A stretch of DNA of 64,000 bases from Shinisaurus crocodilurus (GCA_021292165.1 CM037879.1:41997802-42061801), one strand, 5' to 3'; shown: positions 42,247 through 53,999, counted from the stretch's first letter. Program-made: numbers and translations. Notes: generated by a model not told the origin, from the sequence alone.

Positions 42247-42450
42247 AGTGTGGTATAGTGGTTAGAGTGTTTGACTTTGGCCAGGAAGATCAGAATTCAA
42301 ATCCCCATGTGATTGAAACTCCTGGAGTGATTTGGGCTGGTCAGTCTCTCTCATCCTAGTCTGCCTCAGTGGATTATTGTGAGGACAAAGTGGGGTAAAC
42401 CCCATCCATGTACACTACTCTGAACTCAATGGTGGAAGGGTGAGATACAA
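42247..42450 (+). mobile_element. tRNA-derived SINE
   Basis: Head CCAGTGTGGTATAGTGGTTA, B box ATTCAAATCCCC at about 42295-42306, body GGGCTGGTCAGTCTCTCTCA and TATTGTGAGGACAAAGTGGG, ending GGGTGAGATACAAATG. Same group as 44710-44968. Confidence 0.8.
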
Positions 42451-42800
42451 ATGGGACTAATGCCAGCTTCAGGTTTTGGGAAAACCTTGGGAAGATGCCC
42501 TCAGACTAGGCCCACCTCTTCTTCACCACTGCCACTGCTACCCATTCTTTTGTCCTTTCCCTCTGGGCCCAATCCACACAACCACCGAAAGAGAGAGCAC
42601 AAGGCAAGTGGAGGGTGCTGTGCCATTCCCTGCTCTTGTCACTGCTTCCATGCTCAGAGAGGACAGGCGAAGAGACAGGGACAGCAAGGATGAAGAAGAG
42701 CAGCTGGGCCAGGAAACTATGGGGGTCAATAGTGGGCCTCTTGCAGTGGTGTGGGCCTTGGCAGGTGCCCAATGATGCTGACTTCTGGCGCCCACCCTGA
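42451..42800. repeat. Old dispersed repeat related to 5031-5440
   Basis: Shares ordered words with 5035-5420, as described there. The reading frames of 80-99 codons inside it carry no domain. Confidence 0.4.
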
Positions 42801-42822
42801 ATGTGACTAATAAGATGTTAGG

Positions 42823-42957
42823 CAGTGTTCTCCAACCTGGGGTCCCCAGATGTTTTTGGCCTACAACTCCCAGTATGCCCCAGCCAGCTATGATGGCTGG
42901 GGCATGCTGGGAGTTGTAGGCCAAAAACATCAGGGGACCCCAGGTTGGAGAACACTG
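42823..42957. mobile_element. Snap-back hAT-like MITE, copy 4
   Basis: CAGTGTTCTCCAACCTGGGG to CCCAGGTTGGAGAACACTG. Left flank TGTTAGG and right flank TGTTAGAG agree apart from one lost base. Arms nearly perfect. Confidence 0.85.
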
Positions 42958-43891
42958 TGTTAGAGTGAAAGGACACCCCACTGAGACAGCCGTTGGCATC
43001 TTCTGGACACAACCTGGGATGCAAGAGGGAGCCTTCTTGGTAGTCAGACTCTGGAAATCTCTTCCCCAGGAGAGTCTTTAAATTTATCTGTAGTTAGCCA
43101 TCTTGAGCATCTGATTCATGAACTGGAACTTAGAAGGTAGGAGATATGCACTAGTGTTGTGCTGAATATTTTTACCCCTTTTTTCTGACCATTCTTACTC
43201 AATTTGATAGAAACAAAATTGCTTTCAAAAAGAAATTCAAAACAGAAGCAGTTTCAGAGAAATTCTGACGGGTTGGGTTCAGGGTTCTTTTGATTACCTT
43301 TCTTATGAGGTGGCCAAGTAGTCTGTACAAGTACCCTGTCTTTCATTCTCTCATCTCTCTGGCAGCTTATAGCCTCCTCAGCTTCCAGCACTTTAAGTAA
43401 TTTCATCCATAGGGCTTTTTTTCAGATCAGAAAGCACAGGGAGCCTGCAGAGCAATGGAGAGATGTGCAATAGAAAGAAAGAAAACACACACACACAGTG
43501 ATTATTAGGTAAGGTCAAAAACACCACCAAAAGAAATTCAAAATGAGTTATAAAATGCCCTGAGAATGAGGCAGAAAAATGGAAGTCTCTTTCACGGGGA
43601 AAGAAAACTTTCAGGAAATTGGAGGTCAGATTTTGGCACAGCGCCATCTCCACCTCTTCCCAGGAGCTGGACACAACACTGTCCCCTCACACCTGCTACA
43701 GGGCTTTCAGGGAAGGAGCAGTATTATCAGCTCCCGCCTTAGAGACAAGATGTATCCTCAATCGCTCCTCGGAAATTTAACATTTGGAACATCCTGGGGA
43801 AGGTGCTGAACCTTGAAGAATGATAACTGGAGCTGAGGCAGCATTTCTCAGAAGGCATTTTTCTCAGAAAAGTCGTGAGATTTTTCTTTTC
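42958..43891. other. Unassigned sequence
   Basis: No feature recognised. Minus-strand frame 43393-43674 looks like chance. Confidence 0.45.
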
Positions 43892-43896
43892 TTACC

Positions 43897-44567
43897 TGCG
43901 ACGACACGGTCCCTTACACTTTAGGACCAGGCGCATAAACCCTTCTCAGGCTAAGCATCAACACTTAAAAACCTGAGGGGAGGGTCAAATGAAACCTTTC
44001 CCCTACTAATGAGGGAAAAGATTAATTCTGGTTATTAAGGATCTAGGTTAAATTTATGATGCTGTGAGTACAAAGGTGTGTGTGTAGATTTAAAAGTAAA
44101 GCAGGTTAATAACAGCAAGCTGAAACGAAGATTTTGGGTAGAAAACAAAATAAAAATAAGTTTATTTTAATTCTCACAATCTTAGTTCCAGAAAATATAA
44201 TAAACAACAAACAAAAATAACTTAAAACCAGCCTACCCCAAACACTTTATAATTAACCTAAGTCCCTACAATTCTAAATACTTTCACTCCTCATACAATC
44301 ACTGATTCCTCTTAAAACTCCTGACAAGACACAACCCACCTAACCTAACTCCCAGACTCTCTAACACTCCCTACACACTACAACCAACACTGTACCTCTT
44401 AACACACTAACTGCCTTAACTCGACTAACTCTGACATCACCCAAACACTCTCCCCCCACCCGTTCCAAGACATCACAAACCACACCCACTCAGTTCAACA
44501 TTCTAGACACACTAAACATACTAAAGCAGACATACCCCAGGGAACTGAATTGTGGGGTTACGCCACA
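43897..44567 (-). repeat. Solo LTR with TSD TTACC and extreme strand asymmetry
   Basis: The boundaries are TG...CA with perfect 5-bp direct repeats TTACC at 43892-43896 and 44568-44572. On minus it runs from TGTGGCGTAACCCCAC to CGTGTCGTCGCA, with an AAAATAAACTT polyadenylation-like signal about 400 bp in, which sets the orientation. The plus strand at 44160-44540 has very little G. Internal retroviral or retrotransposon sequence is absent on both sides, so it is a solo LTR left by LTR-LTR recombination. Family unknown. Confidence 0.85.
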
Positions 44568-44709
44568 TTACCCCCCTAGAAATAAAAGGCCACTTTGAAA
44601 AGATGTTCTTCAAATTTTTTCTTCCCCATTTTTGAGTGGGCTCACCTTCTCCCCCCCCCCCCAATGCCTCGGAATGATGCTAGGTATGAAGTAGAGAATG
44701 CAAACTAGA

Positions 44710-44968
44710 GAACGCAAAAGAGCCAGTGTGGCATAGTGGTGAGAGTGTTGGACTGGGACTCGGGAGATCCAGGTTCTAATCCCCGCTTGGCCAAGAAACT
44801 CACTGGGTGACTTTGGGCCAGTCACTGCCTCTCAGCCTAACCTACCTCACAGGGTTGTTGTGAGGATAAAATGGAGAGGAAGAGGAGGATTATGTAAGCC
44901 GCCTTGGGTTCCTTGCAGGAAAAAAGGCAGGGTATAAATATAATAAATAAACAAATAAATAAATAAAT
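44710..44968 (+). mobile_element. tRNA-derived SINE with L2-like tail, best copy
   Basis: Head AGCCAGTGTGGCATAGTGGT, B box GGTTCTAATCCCC (44772-44784), body CTGGGTGACTTTGGGCCAGT, TGTTGTGAGGATAAAATGGA, tail GTAAGCCGCCTTGGGTTCCT and a TAAATAAATAAAT end. It is collinear with 12262-12525 (-). The tail type points to L2-like LINE machinery. Confidence 0.9.
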
Positions 44969-45029
44969 GCAAAAGTGGGGGCCAGGCTGCCAACACAGTG
45001 GATGCGGTTGCCACTTGCAGTGGCAGTGC

Positions 45030-45057
45030 AAAAAACAAACAAACAAACAAACAAACA
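45030..45057. repeat. AAAC microsatellite
   Basis: Tandem CAAA units. Confidence 0.9.
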
Positions 45058-45281
45058 CTCCTTAGGAAAAAAAGGAAGAAGCTGCGGTACAACCCTTGCC
45101 AATGGTGAGCCCTCCCTGTGAGGAATAATTGGAGAATTTCTCCTCCCGCTGCAGAAATTCAGTGAAATTGTCCCTCCAATTTCTCTGCCCGCAAATAGGG
45201 TGGAGAATATCAAGAGGCCATTTGCACACAGCTCTAAATTATACACATTTAAATCAATCGATCAATCAGTCAATAACTAAA

Positions 45282-45397
45282 GGTGTAATCCTATGCATGT
45301 TTAGACAGAAAAAAAGGCCTACAACTCCCAGCATGCCCCAGCATGCTAGGATCTGTTGGCCTTTTCCCCCCTGTCTAAACATGTGTAGGATTGCATC
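45282..45397. mobile_element. Palindromic MITE, AATCCTATGC family
   Basis: The left end GGTGTAATCCTATGCATGTT and the reverse complement of the right end GATGCAATCCTACACATGTT pair and both continue TAGACAG. The centre holds GGCCTACAACTCCCAGCATG, shared with the snap-back family. Confidence 0.7.
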
Positions 45398-45727
45398 GTA
45401 AATAAATGTTCATTGCTATAGCAGAGCTGTGACGTTACAGGTTTTGTGGGTATTCCTCAAGCATCCCTCTACAATGTGTCATCCCAGCAAGCCTGGGTGT
45501 GTGGCAGACATGCCAACCCTCAAGCTGAAGAGCCACCCCCAGCCGGCATCTGCAAGGTGAAAGCTAGTTTGTAACCTAGGAGTGAGCCAGAAGGGAGAAG
45601 TCATTGGGAGACATGCTACATCATCAAGTAGCATTGTTCCCAGCACCATTTTTAAAGAGATTTCTAGCAGGATGGGCTGCCGGCCGCTTGGTACAGCAGC
45701 ACACGCTTGTTTAATGTAAAAAAGATG

Positions 45728-46230
45728 TACAGTAATAGCTTGGATTGCAAGCATAATTTGTTCCGGAACCGTGCTTGTAATCCAAAACACTCTTATATCA
45801 AAGCGAGTCTCTGGCGGGCGTGAGCAGGGCCAATTTCGGCCCGCTATGCCCGCTCAAGGTGAGCGGTTACATCCCTACGACTACTTGTTTTGCAAGATGT
45901 CGCTTGTTTATCAAGTCAAAATTTATTTAAAAAATTTGCTTGTCTTGCAAAATGCTCTCAGACCAAGTTACTTGCAAGCATAATTCGTTCCGGAAACGTG
46001 CTTGTAATCCAAAGCACTTGTATATCAAAGCGAAATTCCCCATAAGAAATATTTTTAATTTAAGCTGCAATAAAGAATGATAGTGTAAAGTCTTCATTTT
46101 TCTTGACCGTACTACAGTACTTTTATTGCAAGATGTCGCTTGTTTATCAAGTTAAAATTTATTTTAAAAATTTGCTTGTCTTGCAAAACACTTGCAGACC
46201 AAGTTACTTGCAATCCAAGGTTTTACTGTA
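45728..46230. mobile_element. Tandem-dimer mariner/pogo-like MITE
   Basis: It begins TACAGTAATAGCTTGGATTG and ends CAATCCAAGGTTTTACTGTA. Inside, the unit AAGATGTCGCTTGTTTATCA, AATTTGCTTGTCTTGCAAAA, CCAAGTTACTTGCAA is present twice (about 45896-45975 and 46132-46215), so this is two ~250-bp units head to tail. The first unit also carries a GC-rich module at 45807-45880. TA at both ends suits the Tc1/mariner/pogo group. Confidence 0.8.
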
Positions 46231-46408
46231 TCTGAACATCTTTCCCTGCAGAATGATTTGGACTCTTTTGAGTTCTGCAGGGAAAGGTGTTTGGATCACC
46301 CCTACTGTATTATGGCATTCATGCATTCTAATATTTAAATCCACTCCATCGGGATGGAAGAAAAACCCAAGTGAATGCATGCTGGTTAATCAATGCAAAT
46401 AATAGTTA

Positions 46409-46662
46409 TACAGTAATACCTTGGATTGCAAGTAACTTGGTTTGAGAGCGTTTTGCAAGACAAGCAAATTTTTAAATATTTATTTAATTTTTTTTGACTT
46501 GATATACAAGCGATGTCTTGCAATACAAGTACTGTAGTACGGCTTAAATTAAAAATCTCTGTACAAATTTTTTTGGGGGGATTTCGTTTTGATATAAGAG
46601 TGTTTTGGATTACAAGCACGTTTCCGGAAGGAATTATGCTCTCAATCCAAGGCATGACTGTA
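46409..46662. mobile_element. Monomer of the same mariner/pogo-like MITE, inverted
   Basis: TACAGTAATACCTTGGATTG to CAATCCAAGGCATGACTGTA with the core TTGCAAGACAAGCAAATTTT and TTTCCGGAAGGAATTATGCT. About 254 bp, equal to one unit of 45728-46230 on the opposite strand, lacking the GC-rich module. Confidence 0.8.
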
Positions 46663-49044
46663 TTATCCATGCAATCTTTATTGTTCCCAATTCAGTTAAG
46701 GGAAAGTTAAGCTGGAATGCTACCATTTAACTAGAGTCTTTATTCAAATAAAGTCTAAACAATGCTACAGAGTTTAGGTCATGGAAGGATAATATGATCT
46801 CTTCCTCAGAAGACAGGCAATACTTTGTTCTGAGTCCAATTAGCAGATTCTCCCCAGCAGGGAAATGAAAACTTTGTCTTTTCTAGGAAAGCATCAACCC
46901 ACCCACCCCCAATTATGTCAGCAAAAGAATAAGGAAATGAGCAAGAAGTAAAACATAGCCTAAAAGTAAACTACAGGCCGTGTGGTTTTTGACACAGTAG
47001 TTCCTTGTTAAACTAGACTCCTCCAGGAGGTCTTTGTTTGTTCAGGATTTTAAAATGCCTGTGCTAATGAGAAGCAAATATTCTGCTCCCACCCCAAATG
47101 GATAGTCCACTGTGTGTAGCATCTTCAGATAATCTTCAGATCAGCTATAGAAAGATTGTGCCAGCAAAGAGAGGCAGACAAATTTGCAGTGATCTTGTTA
47201 GACGAGCTGTCCCACATACCAAATTCATGCAGGATTCTGTTGCACATGTGGTGGGGGTAGATTCACCCATCAAGCCTTCTGTGCATGCAACCCAATGTTA
47301 GAATTTGCTACACCCAGAAAACCAGAGTTTCCCAAGAACCAGTTTTATTGTTACTGTTATAGTGGCCAGGCATGTGGCATCCTTGGGGAGCCACTGGGCC
47401 GCAGCATCCAAGCTGAGCCAACCACTGACATCTGCTCTGTGCCCCGCTCTCAACCATATTATTGTCTAGCACTTGGGTGGATTTGAGAGCCGCTGCTACT
47501 TTCATTTCCCCCAATGCCCCCAATGTAGCACTGCAGTGGGGTATTTGGGGGGAATGAACGTGACAGCTCCCACTGGGGCCTGGGAGCTGCCATTTTTATT
47601 TTGCACAATGCCCCACAAAACATGGTTGCTTAGGCACATTATGAGAAATTTACTAAACTGAGCTGCCTATCAGAACACTGTTGCTGTTGCCTGTCCTACT
47701 GGGGGGTCCCACCCGAGGGCACATTCTTAACTCTCCCCCCCAAACCTCACAGTAGCTGAAACAGGATGCATGATCTCCACAGCAGCACCAGTGGGACAGA
47801 AAGCTCCATAGGATGCCAGAAGGGGACATGAGGAGACCATGCTCGTCTCATGCAAGTCCAGGCACCAATTCCCCCCTCAGACCCACCGCGGGCCTCATTC
47901 CCCACCCACCCACTGCTGCCTCCCGCTGCAAAAAGCAGGGGGAAGGAGGGAAAACAATCTATAAGTGTCCATTCTGAGCCTCCGTAGTGGATTGCTGCTG
48001 AATTTTGTTGGCAACCCATTACTTTTTCTCACTTTTTTTTTTTTACAAAGAAAAAATAGTGATGTCAGGGGCAATGGGAGGTGAGGGCCCGCACTGAGGG
48101 GTGGTGGCAGGGGCTACATGTGGCCACAGGCCATGTGTTGTCCACCCGTGCACTACAACCAAGCATAACTGCCCTTGTATAGCAAAGCACCAAAGGGAAA
48201 TGGTAGCTGCTAGGGCTGGTGGACCAGTGGGACCTTGTGTTGATGCAATTATTCTGATGACATGTCCCAACATTTGTGCTAAGCTGTTCATGCACAGGCC
48301 TCTGAGCTTCTGCCAGTCCCTTGGGCAAGGCTGAAGTCCTAACGAGTTACTGAGAAATTTCTGAGGGGGGGAGGGAAAGAAGACCAACCATGAGGAGATC
48401 AATGAAGAAATAGAGTCAAGTTATAGAGAAATGGGTGAAGATAAAGCAAAGTGACAGCGAAGAGATTGACCGAGAGACAAAATTGAGGCTAAAGGGGGCG
48501 CATGAGGTTGGTGAGCTGCATAGCCCTAGTTCGCAATTCAAACATGAGAAAAATCCAAGTTTGCGCACTGAACTGCATCTAAAAATATTAGCCATGAAAC
48601 TTGGATTAAGAAGTAATAAAAGCATTTGTGCTGCAGATCAGATGGATTTTGACATTTGAGGGTTTTTGCTGGCACCGACTGGATTAAGGCTCTTCATGAG
48701 ACAATGCTTTGACGTTGCCAGTTTGTGAAGTCAGCCTGTGTAAAACAGGATATGGCAAATCAGAAATGCCTCATGCTCACATCTATATGAAATGCCTCAT
48801 GCTCACATTGAAATGGTATAAAATGAACACACACACATACTCATTTCATAACATAGTTATAGGATCTGGAGTTAAAGAAATGGGAACTGTAGACTTTATG
48901 TTCAACCACAATTCTGGAAGAGCATGCCGAATTTCACATGGCCCAACCATGAATGTTCTTTGAGTTCCAGGCCGGGGGCTGCTCTACATGAGGCATTTAT
49001 TATGCGCTCATGATCCCTCACTCATGAAAGTTTGCGGGGCCTTT
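46663..49044. other. Unassigned sequence, 2.4 kb
   Basis: No repeat family, RNA gene or coding exon recognised. The many short frames overlap on both strands, as expected by chance. Confidence 0.45.
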
Positions 49045-49076
49045 TCATAGATTTCATAGATTATAGAGTTGGAAGA
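49045..49076 (-). repeat. CR1-type 3' end scrap
   Basis: TCATAGATTTCATAGATTAT followed by AGAGTTGGAAG is the terminal part of CR1 or of the 5S-SINE tail, as at 50504-50533. Confidence 0.6.
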
Positions 49077-49769
49077 TGATGTTGTCATTCTCCAGGGCCT
49101 CTCCCATGCTTTCCAGTAATTTTCGCAGGGTTTTTTTAGATTGAGAATAGTCGGGCATTAAATTTCAAACCAGAACAAACCAGAATGAAAGCCTCGTATA
49201 AATACGCAATTCTGCTATGCTGCAGCTATGCCACCTTGTGGTTAGTTAATAGAATATATAGAAAGGCAGAGAAATACAAACCTCGGGGTGGGGGTGGGGG
49301 AAACCCTCTGTAAAGGATGCACTTTTTCTCCCGCAGTGGAAACGGAAGAAGAAGCCTCAGTAAAGCAGTGGGTTAAACCCCTCATGTAGCCTTGGGTCAA
49401 CATGCTCCATAACTTTTGCATCAATGGTACAAAAAAGGCTAAAGTTGTCTGAGTTGGATTGCCACAGCTTCCACTTCTGCATCATGCCCATCCCTAGAAC
49501 ACTGGAAGCAAAGAAAGAAAGAAAGAGAGCTGAAGATCTCATCAAATATTTTTGCAGTAAAATTGATCTCTACTGTGTCTTGCCAAATGTAAGTAAAATC
49601 TGTAAAACAACAACAACACCAAGTTGAAGGGCACTTTGTAATTCTCCACACCCTGCCCTCCACCTCTGCCATTCTCACTTATTCTATTTTACAGCTATTT
49701 GAAAGCCATTTCAAATAGCCAGACCCAGTATCTTTCCCAGATATGGAGATAACAATTTAGCTGTTTTAT
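49077..49769. other. Unassigned sequence
   Basis: No feature recognised. Confidence 0.45.
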
Positions 49770-50197
49770 CAGGGGTGCCGAACCTCTTTCAGCCCAAGGG
49801 CCAAATTCTAATTTAGAAAAGCTCCTGGGGGCTGCATTGCAGTGCCGGATGGGGCTGAAGGCATAATAAGGGGACCAAAGTACCAAAAATACCAGCCTAT
49901 TTTACTTTAAGCTCTTACTCTCAGTAATTAAGCCTTAGGGTAGGCATTTCAGGCTTTTAGAATGGGGGGGGGGGGAACCCTGCACAAAAGCCAGGAAACA
50001 AACACCCAATGACTGGTGGTTGGGGGAAAGAGGGTGGGGCCAGGGAAAGTGGGTGGAGCTAGGGATAAAGGGTGGGGCCAATGAAAGAAGGTGAGGCCTT
50101 CTAGGGAAACCTAGAGGGCTGGATTGGACCCCCAGAGGGCCAGATTGGACCCCCAGAGGCCAGAGTTGGTCCCTGAACCTGAGGTTCTGCACTCCTG
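49770..50197 (+). mobile_element. hAT MITE, CAGGGGTGC family, complete copy
   Basis: The termini CAGGGGTGCCGAACCTC and GAGGTTCTGCACTCCTG are inverted (14 of 17). TSD TGTTTTAT (49762-49769) and TGTTATAT (50198-50205), matching at 7 of 8. Internal repetition of GGGTGGGGCCA and GGACCCCCAGAGG units. Sister copies: 8538-8858 and 59843-60185 (-). Confidence 0.88.
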
Positions 50198-50499
50198 TGT
50201 TATATGATGGAACCTTCCCCAATATGTTCTCCAAAATTCCATAGGTACTTTGTCTCTCTCTGTCAATTTTCTATACATCTAGCCAATAATATACATCTAG
50301 CTCTTATCCAGCAAAAAAAATCTGGTTTCATGGTTATTGGATCCCACAATGTCTCTTTAATAAAGGCCTGTCTAAGTCGGCCAACTGCTGGAAGTGTAAT
50401 ACAGTGAATGCTTCTTTTAATCACATGTTTTGGCAATGTCCAGTAGTTGCCCCTTTCTGGGAGGAAGTTATAACATGGATAAACTTTGTACTGGAACAT

Positions 50500-50672
50500 T
50501 TTTCATAGATTTCATCGATCATAGAGTTGGAAGGAGCCTACAAGGCTATCGAGTCCAACCCCCTGCTCAATGCAGGAAACTAGAGGAGGGGTCTCCCATC
50601 CAAGTAATAACCAGGCCTGACCCTGCTTAGCTTTCCACACTCAGACAAGCTGAGCCAGTGTAAGCCACAAGC
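50500..50672 (-). mobile_element. 5S rRNA-headed SINE with CR1 tail, copy 2
   Basis: The minus reading gives head GGAAAGCTAAGCAGGGTC, GGCCTGGTTATTACTTGGAT, GGGAGACC, then the CR1 tail CCTGCATTGAGCAGGGGGTT, ending TTCCAACTCTATGATCGATG. It is nearly identical to 10020-10182 and sits inside an L1 fragment, so it inserted later than that L1 copy. Confidence 0.9.
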
Positions 50673-50973
50673 CTGTATTTTCTGATGCACATGTTCTTTT
50701 AAACTGTCTACCTGTTTCTTGGAAGTTAGCCCATGGTCAACACAAATGGATATTCAGTGCCCTTTTGACAGCTAAAGGACTGATACTACAACATTAAAAG
50801 GATAAATGCTCACCTCCTGCAATGCAATGGATCAAAGTCCTAACAACACTTTCAATATTTGAGCAGATGACATATAGACGCTATTCCCGAATAGACATAT
50901 ATATGGATATTTCGTCTGCCTTTGTTGAAGCTTATGTATAATTGATACATTTAAATTTATGCAGTTATATGGA

Positions 50974-51000
50974 TACACACACACACACACACACACACAC
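50974..51000. repeat. AC microsatellite
   Basis: About 13 AC units at the tail of the L1 fragment. Confidence 0.95.
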
Positions 51001-51060
51001 TATTTTTTCTCTAGATTTTGTTTTGTTTTGGTGAAACTCACGATAAAAAATAATTTTTAA

Positions 51061-52169
51061 AAATACATCTAGCTAATAAAATGATTTAAACCATTCTTGC
51101 AGTAATCATAACTGGGTTCCAAGCATTTTGAGGGCATTTCCACTGTGTGTGTTTTAAGGAAAATTAACAAGTTTTTGGCAATTCTTTTTCAGCTGCTGAC
51201 AGTAGCACATGGGGAGCAGTTTTGTTTCAAACAACTTTTCTCAGCACATTTAAATGCCCAGATATTGTGACCCTTAAAATCCCTCCGTTTTGGACCTTTG
51301 TTACATTTATAAAACCTTCTTGAATCTCACCATGAGCAAGATACACACTTCTCAAGCCAGTGTGGATTTTTGCACATTCCACGGAAACACCAGCCATATT
51401 AGCTGGCTACAAAACCCTTGGGATTTGCATATCGTCCAATACAGAACTATTTAATTTGGGGCTTTCCTGCCGTCTTTGCACGGATTGAAACAACGTCCTG
51501 CTTTGCTTGTTCTCGGCTTCCAACTCAGCAAGTGCTAAAGGTTCCCCAGGCAGCTTTTTCCAAAACAGCCCCAATTTGTAGGTATCATAAGCCAACTCCA
51601 CACACACAAGCAACATTATTTCCTATTTGTTTTGAGTTCCAGCACAAATGCATTTGCGGCCTGAATAACACCCATTCTCCTAAGCTTGTCAGCGATTTTT
51701 ATTTGGCGGATGCCAAGCTGATCCACGGACCAAAGGAGTACAGCCAAAAACCAATTCAGATGGCCACAAAAATCCCAGCCTTCCAATCCCCTTTTAATGG
51801 CTATGGCTATAATAAAATTAGCAAGCGCCTGACAGCTTTCTCGGGTGCAGGTTCACAGTAACGAATTAAGCTACTCCAGCGTAACTCGTTGGAAGATTGA
51901 AGCCAAAACGTATATTTACATCAGACAGGTGGTGTGTCCTGTTGCCATACAGTGAAATTTATTTGAAGCAGATTAATGGGACCATGATTTCTGCTGTCAG
52001 TTCGAATGAAACGCTCGCTTTGCAAATCCCATAGCTGGGTTTAGAAATGCATGAAGCCTAGGCATTGTGGCTGAACATTTGCTTCTCACGTGGGATTGTG
52101 CTGAGAATGATCTGCCCCTGTGTTTGGCTTGCCTTATGTCCAGCAGCAAACGTTCTGTTTCTGAAAAGC

Positions 52170-52170
<1 letters not shown>
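51061..52170. other. Unassigned sequence with a 147-codon chance-like frame
   Basis: The plus frame 51418-51861 is open for 147 codons, but it has no recognised domain, no splice-site context that I trust, and ordinary composition. The stretch is relatively free of repeats and could include conserved non-coding sequence. Nothing is asserted. Confidence 0.35.

Positions 52171-52234
<64 letters not shown>
52171..52234. repeat. Compound GT-GA microsatellite
   Basis: About 15 GT units followed directly by about 16 GA units. Confidence 0.97.
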
Positions 52235-52237
<3 letters not shown>

Positions 52238-52744
52238 TGAACACAGATGCTGAGCACATGCATACACAAAGTCCTCTGTTTACTGCCTTCCTGAACACCT
52301 CAGTCTTTCTTTGCTCATAGCCTCTTACTCAGCAAGCAATAAAGCATGGGCCTTATTCATCTCTGGTTTAAAATTTTTAAAAAAAAAATCCACAAGGGAA
52401 CTTGGCCTGATAAAAGTTGTGCTTTGATTAACAGAGCACAAGGTCCTGCCAGGCCAAACCCCAAGTCACTGGGGACTTGAGTTCAGAGGCCTAGCTGAGG
52501 CATCATAAAAGTGCTGTCCACAGCCCCTGCAGGCTTCAGTTGGGGAGCACTCGCAAAGGCTGCTAGCTGGTTGCATCACAGCAAATGGCTGCTACTGAGT
52601 GATTACCTTCCTCAGCATTATATAACCAGAGTGAGGGACAGAGGTGGTGTTAGGGGGTGGCCCACTAGGGCTGGAGCCCAAAATCTTTCATTTGGAGCCC
52701 CGATGATCTCTGGGAGGCCATCTGCCTCACCACCCTGCTTGTCC
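52235..52744. other. Unassigned sequence
   Basis: No feature recognised. Confidence 0.45.
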
Positions 52745-52890
52745 ATGGGCACTTGCTGAAATAAAGGTACAGGGGCCCTGATGATCTCTGTTGCAGCTGA
52801 TCCCCCCTGGATTAGCTGGCTTTTTGCCCACATGTGCTTCACCTCCTGCTGCCCCACCCCACCCCACCCCTTGAATCTTTCTGCCTGATT
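52745..52890 (-). repeat. Unknown dispersed repeat (copy of 34708-34835)
   Basis: Minus strand reads GGGGCAGCAGGAGGTGAAGC, ACATGTGGGCAAAAAGCCAG, CTAATCCAGGGGGG, ATCATCAGGGCCCC, collinear with 34.7 kb. It abuts the TSD of the hAT at 52899. Confidence 0.65.
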
Positions 52891-52898
52891 CTATACCA

Positions 52899-53751
52899 TA
52901 TACCCTCCAACATTTCACAGTTGAAAATAGGGACACACATGTGAATTTGTAAGAGGTATGGTTAAGCAACATGAAGGTGTGATCAAGAGGGCGTGGCCAG
53001 GCAACATGAGGGCGTGGCCAAGGGTACGGCCAGGCAACCAAAGGGCATGGTCAGGTACAAAAGTTATTAGAGGAAACACACAAAATCTTATATAGTATAA
53101 TTACATTATTATATTATATATTATTTTATAATATTTTATTAGTGGCGTTTGTATTTTTTTTACCTTACTTAAACCTTACTTGTTGATATCTGGTGTTTTT
53201 CATGAGGGGGGCAGTACTTGCAGGGCAATCTCTTTTTGTTTTAAAATTGTTAGGATTGGTCCCGCATTTTCAGGTCAGTTGGAGAAGGAGAAGAAAAGAA
53301 GGCGTTGCAGAGGAGGGGGAGCTTTTGGGTGGGGGAAAAATACAAAAAGACACATTGGGGTTTTGAGCCCCTTCAGCGTTTTGCTCCAACACCTCTACCT
53401 CTGGTTTTTAAGCACAAGGAGTAACTTTGAGGGGCTAAACAGCTTTGTTGTTGTTTGTTATTGTGGAAAGGCCCCAGTTTAAAGCACTTTTTCTGTTCTA
53501 TTCACACCATTTAGATTTAAAGAAACACTTAAACTGGAATAATCTTACAGAATTTAACTAACTTGAATTAAGTTAAAACAAACAGTGCAATCCTATGCAC
53601 AATCCTTACCATAGTCAGTGGTAAGGGATGATGGGAGTTGCAGTCCAACAACAGCTGGAAGTAAGTACACATTTCTTCAGTGGGTCTTACTTACCCATTA
53701 CTTACTTACGGGGGGGGGGCTGGTCAGAGGCAGCAGGCAGGCAGGCAGGCA

Positions 53752-53795
<44 letters not shown>

Positions 53796-53991
53796 AGGTC
53801 TGTTCCCTTCCTGCTTAAAGGGTCCATGGGCAAAATCGAAGATAAGCTAAATAGCTTGCGGGAGGAGAGGAGGTAGGGAAATTCATGGCTCTGCATAACA
53901 AATCAGGAATCTCCATAACAAACTAAGAAGCCGTGATGGCTTAAGTGCTTGCGGGACTGTCCTGGCAAATTCGGGGCAATTGGAGGGTATG
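52899..53991. mobile_element. hAT element, CATACCCTCC termini, 1.1 kb
   Basis: The left end TATACCCTCCAACATTTC and right end CAATTGGAGGGTATG are inverted. TSD CTATACCA (52891-52898) and CTATACTA (53992-53999), matching at 7 of 8. The interior has GGGCGTGGCCA direct repeats at 52989-53030, an AT-rich stretch (53100-53160) and a nested microsatellite. No transposase frame. Confidence 0.85.
53733..53791. repeat. Compound CAGG-AC microsatellite
   Basis: Four to five CAGG units lead into about 20 AC units, within the hAT at 52899-53991. Confidence 0.95.
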
Positions 53992-53999
53992 CTATACTA

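Larger units (their letters stand above)
50290..51060 (+). pseudogene. L1-type LINE ORF2 C-terminal remnant, split by a SINE
   Basis: Fragments in several frames resemble the end of L1 ORF2: a CWKCNT..FNHMFWQCP zinc-knuckle-like stretch at about 50380-50450, then after the SINE at 50500-50672 a KGLILQH..KD stretch and FEQMTYRRYS at about 50775-50880. Frameshifts and stops are present. A 3' AC microsatellite follows. Strongly 5'-truncated and dead. Confidence 0.7.

Noticed and set aside
45728..46662. Long inverted repeat of host origin
   Set aside because: Explained by three units of one MITE with TACAGTA termini.
51418..51861. 147-codon open frame, a possible host exon
   Set aside because: No domain, signal, repeat or convincing splice context; length is within what chance gives in 64 kb at this GC content.
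52058..52269. Ser-Leu and Thr-His repeat peptides
   Set aside because: Translation of the GT/GA compound microsatellite.
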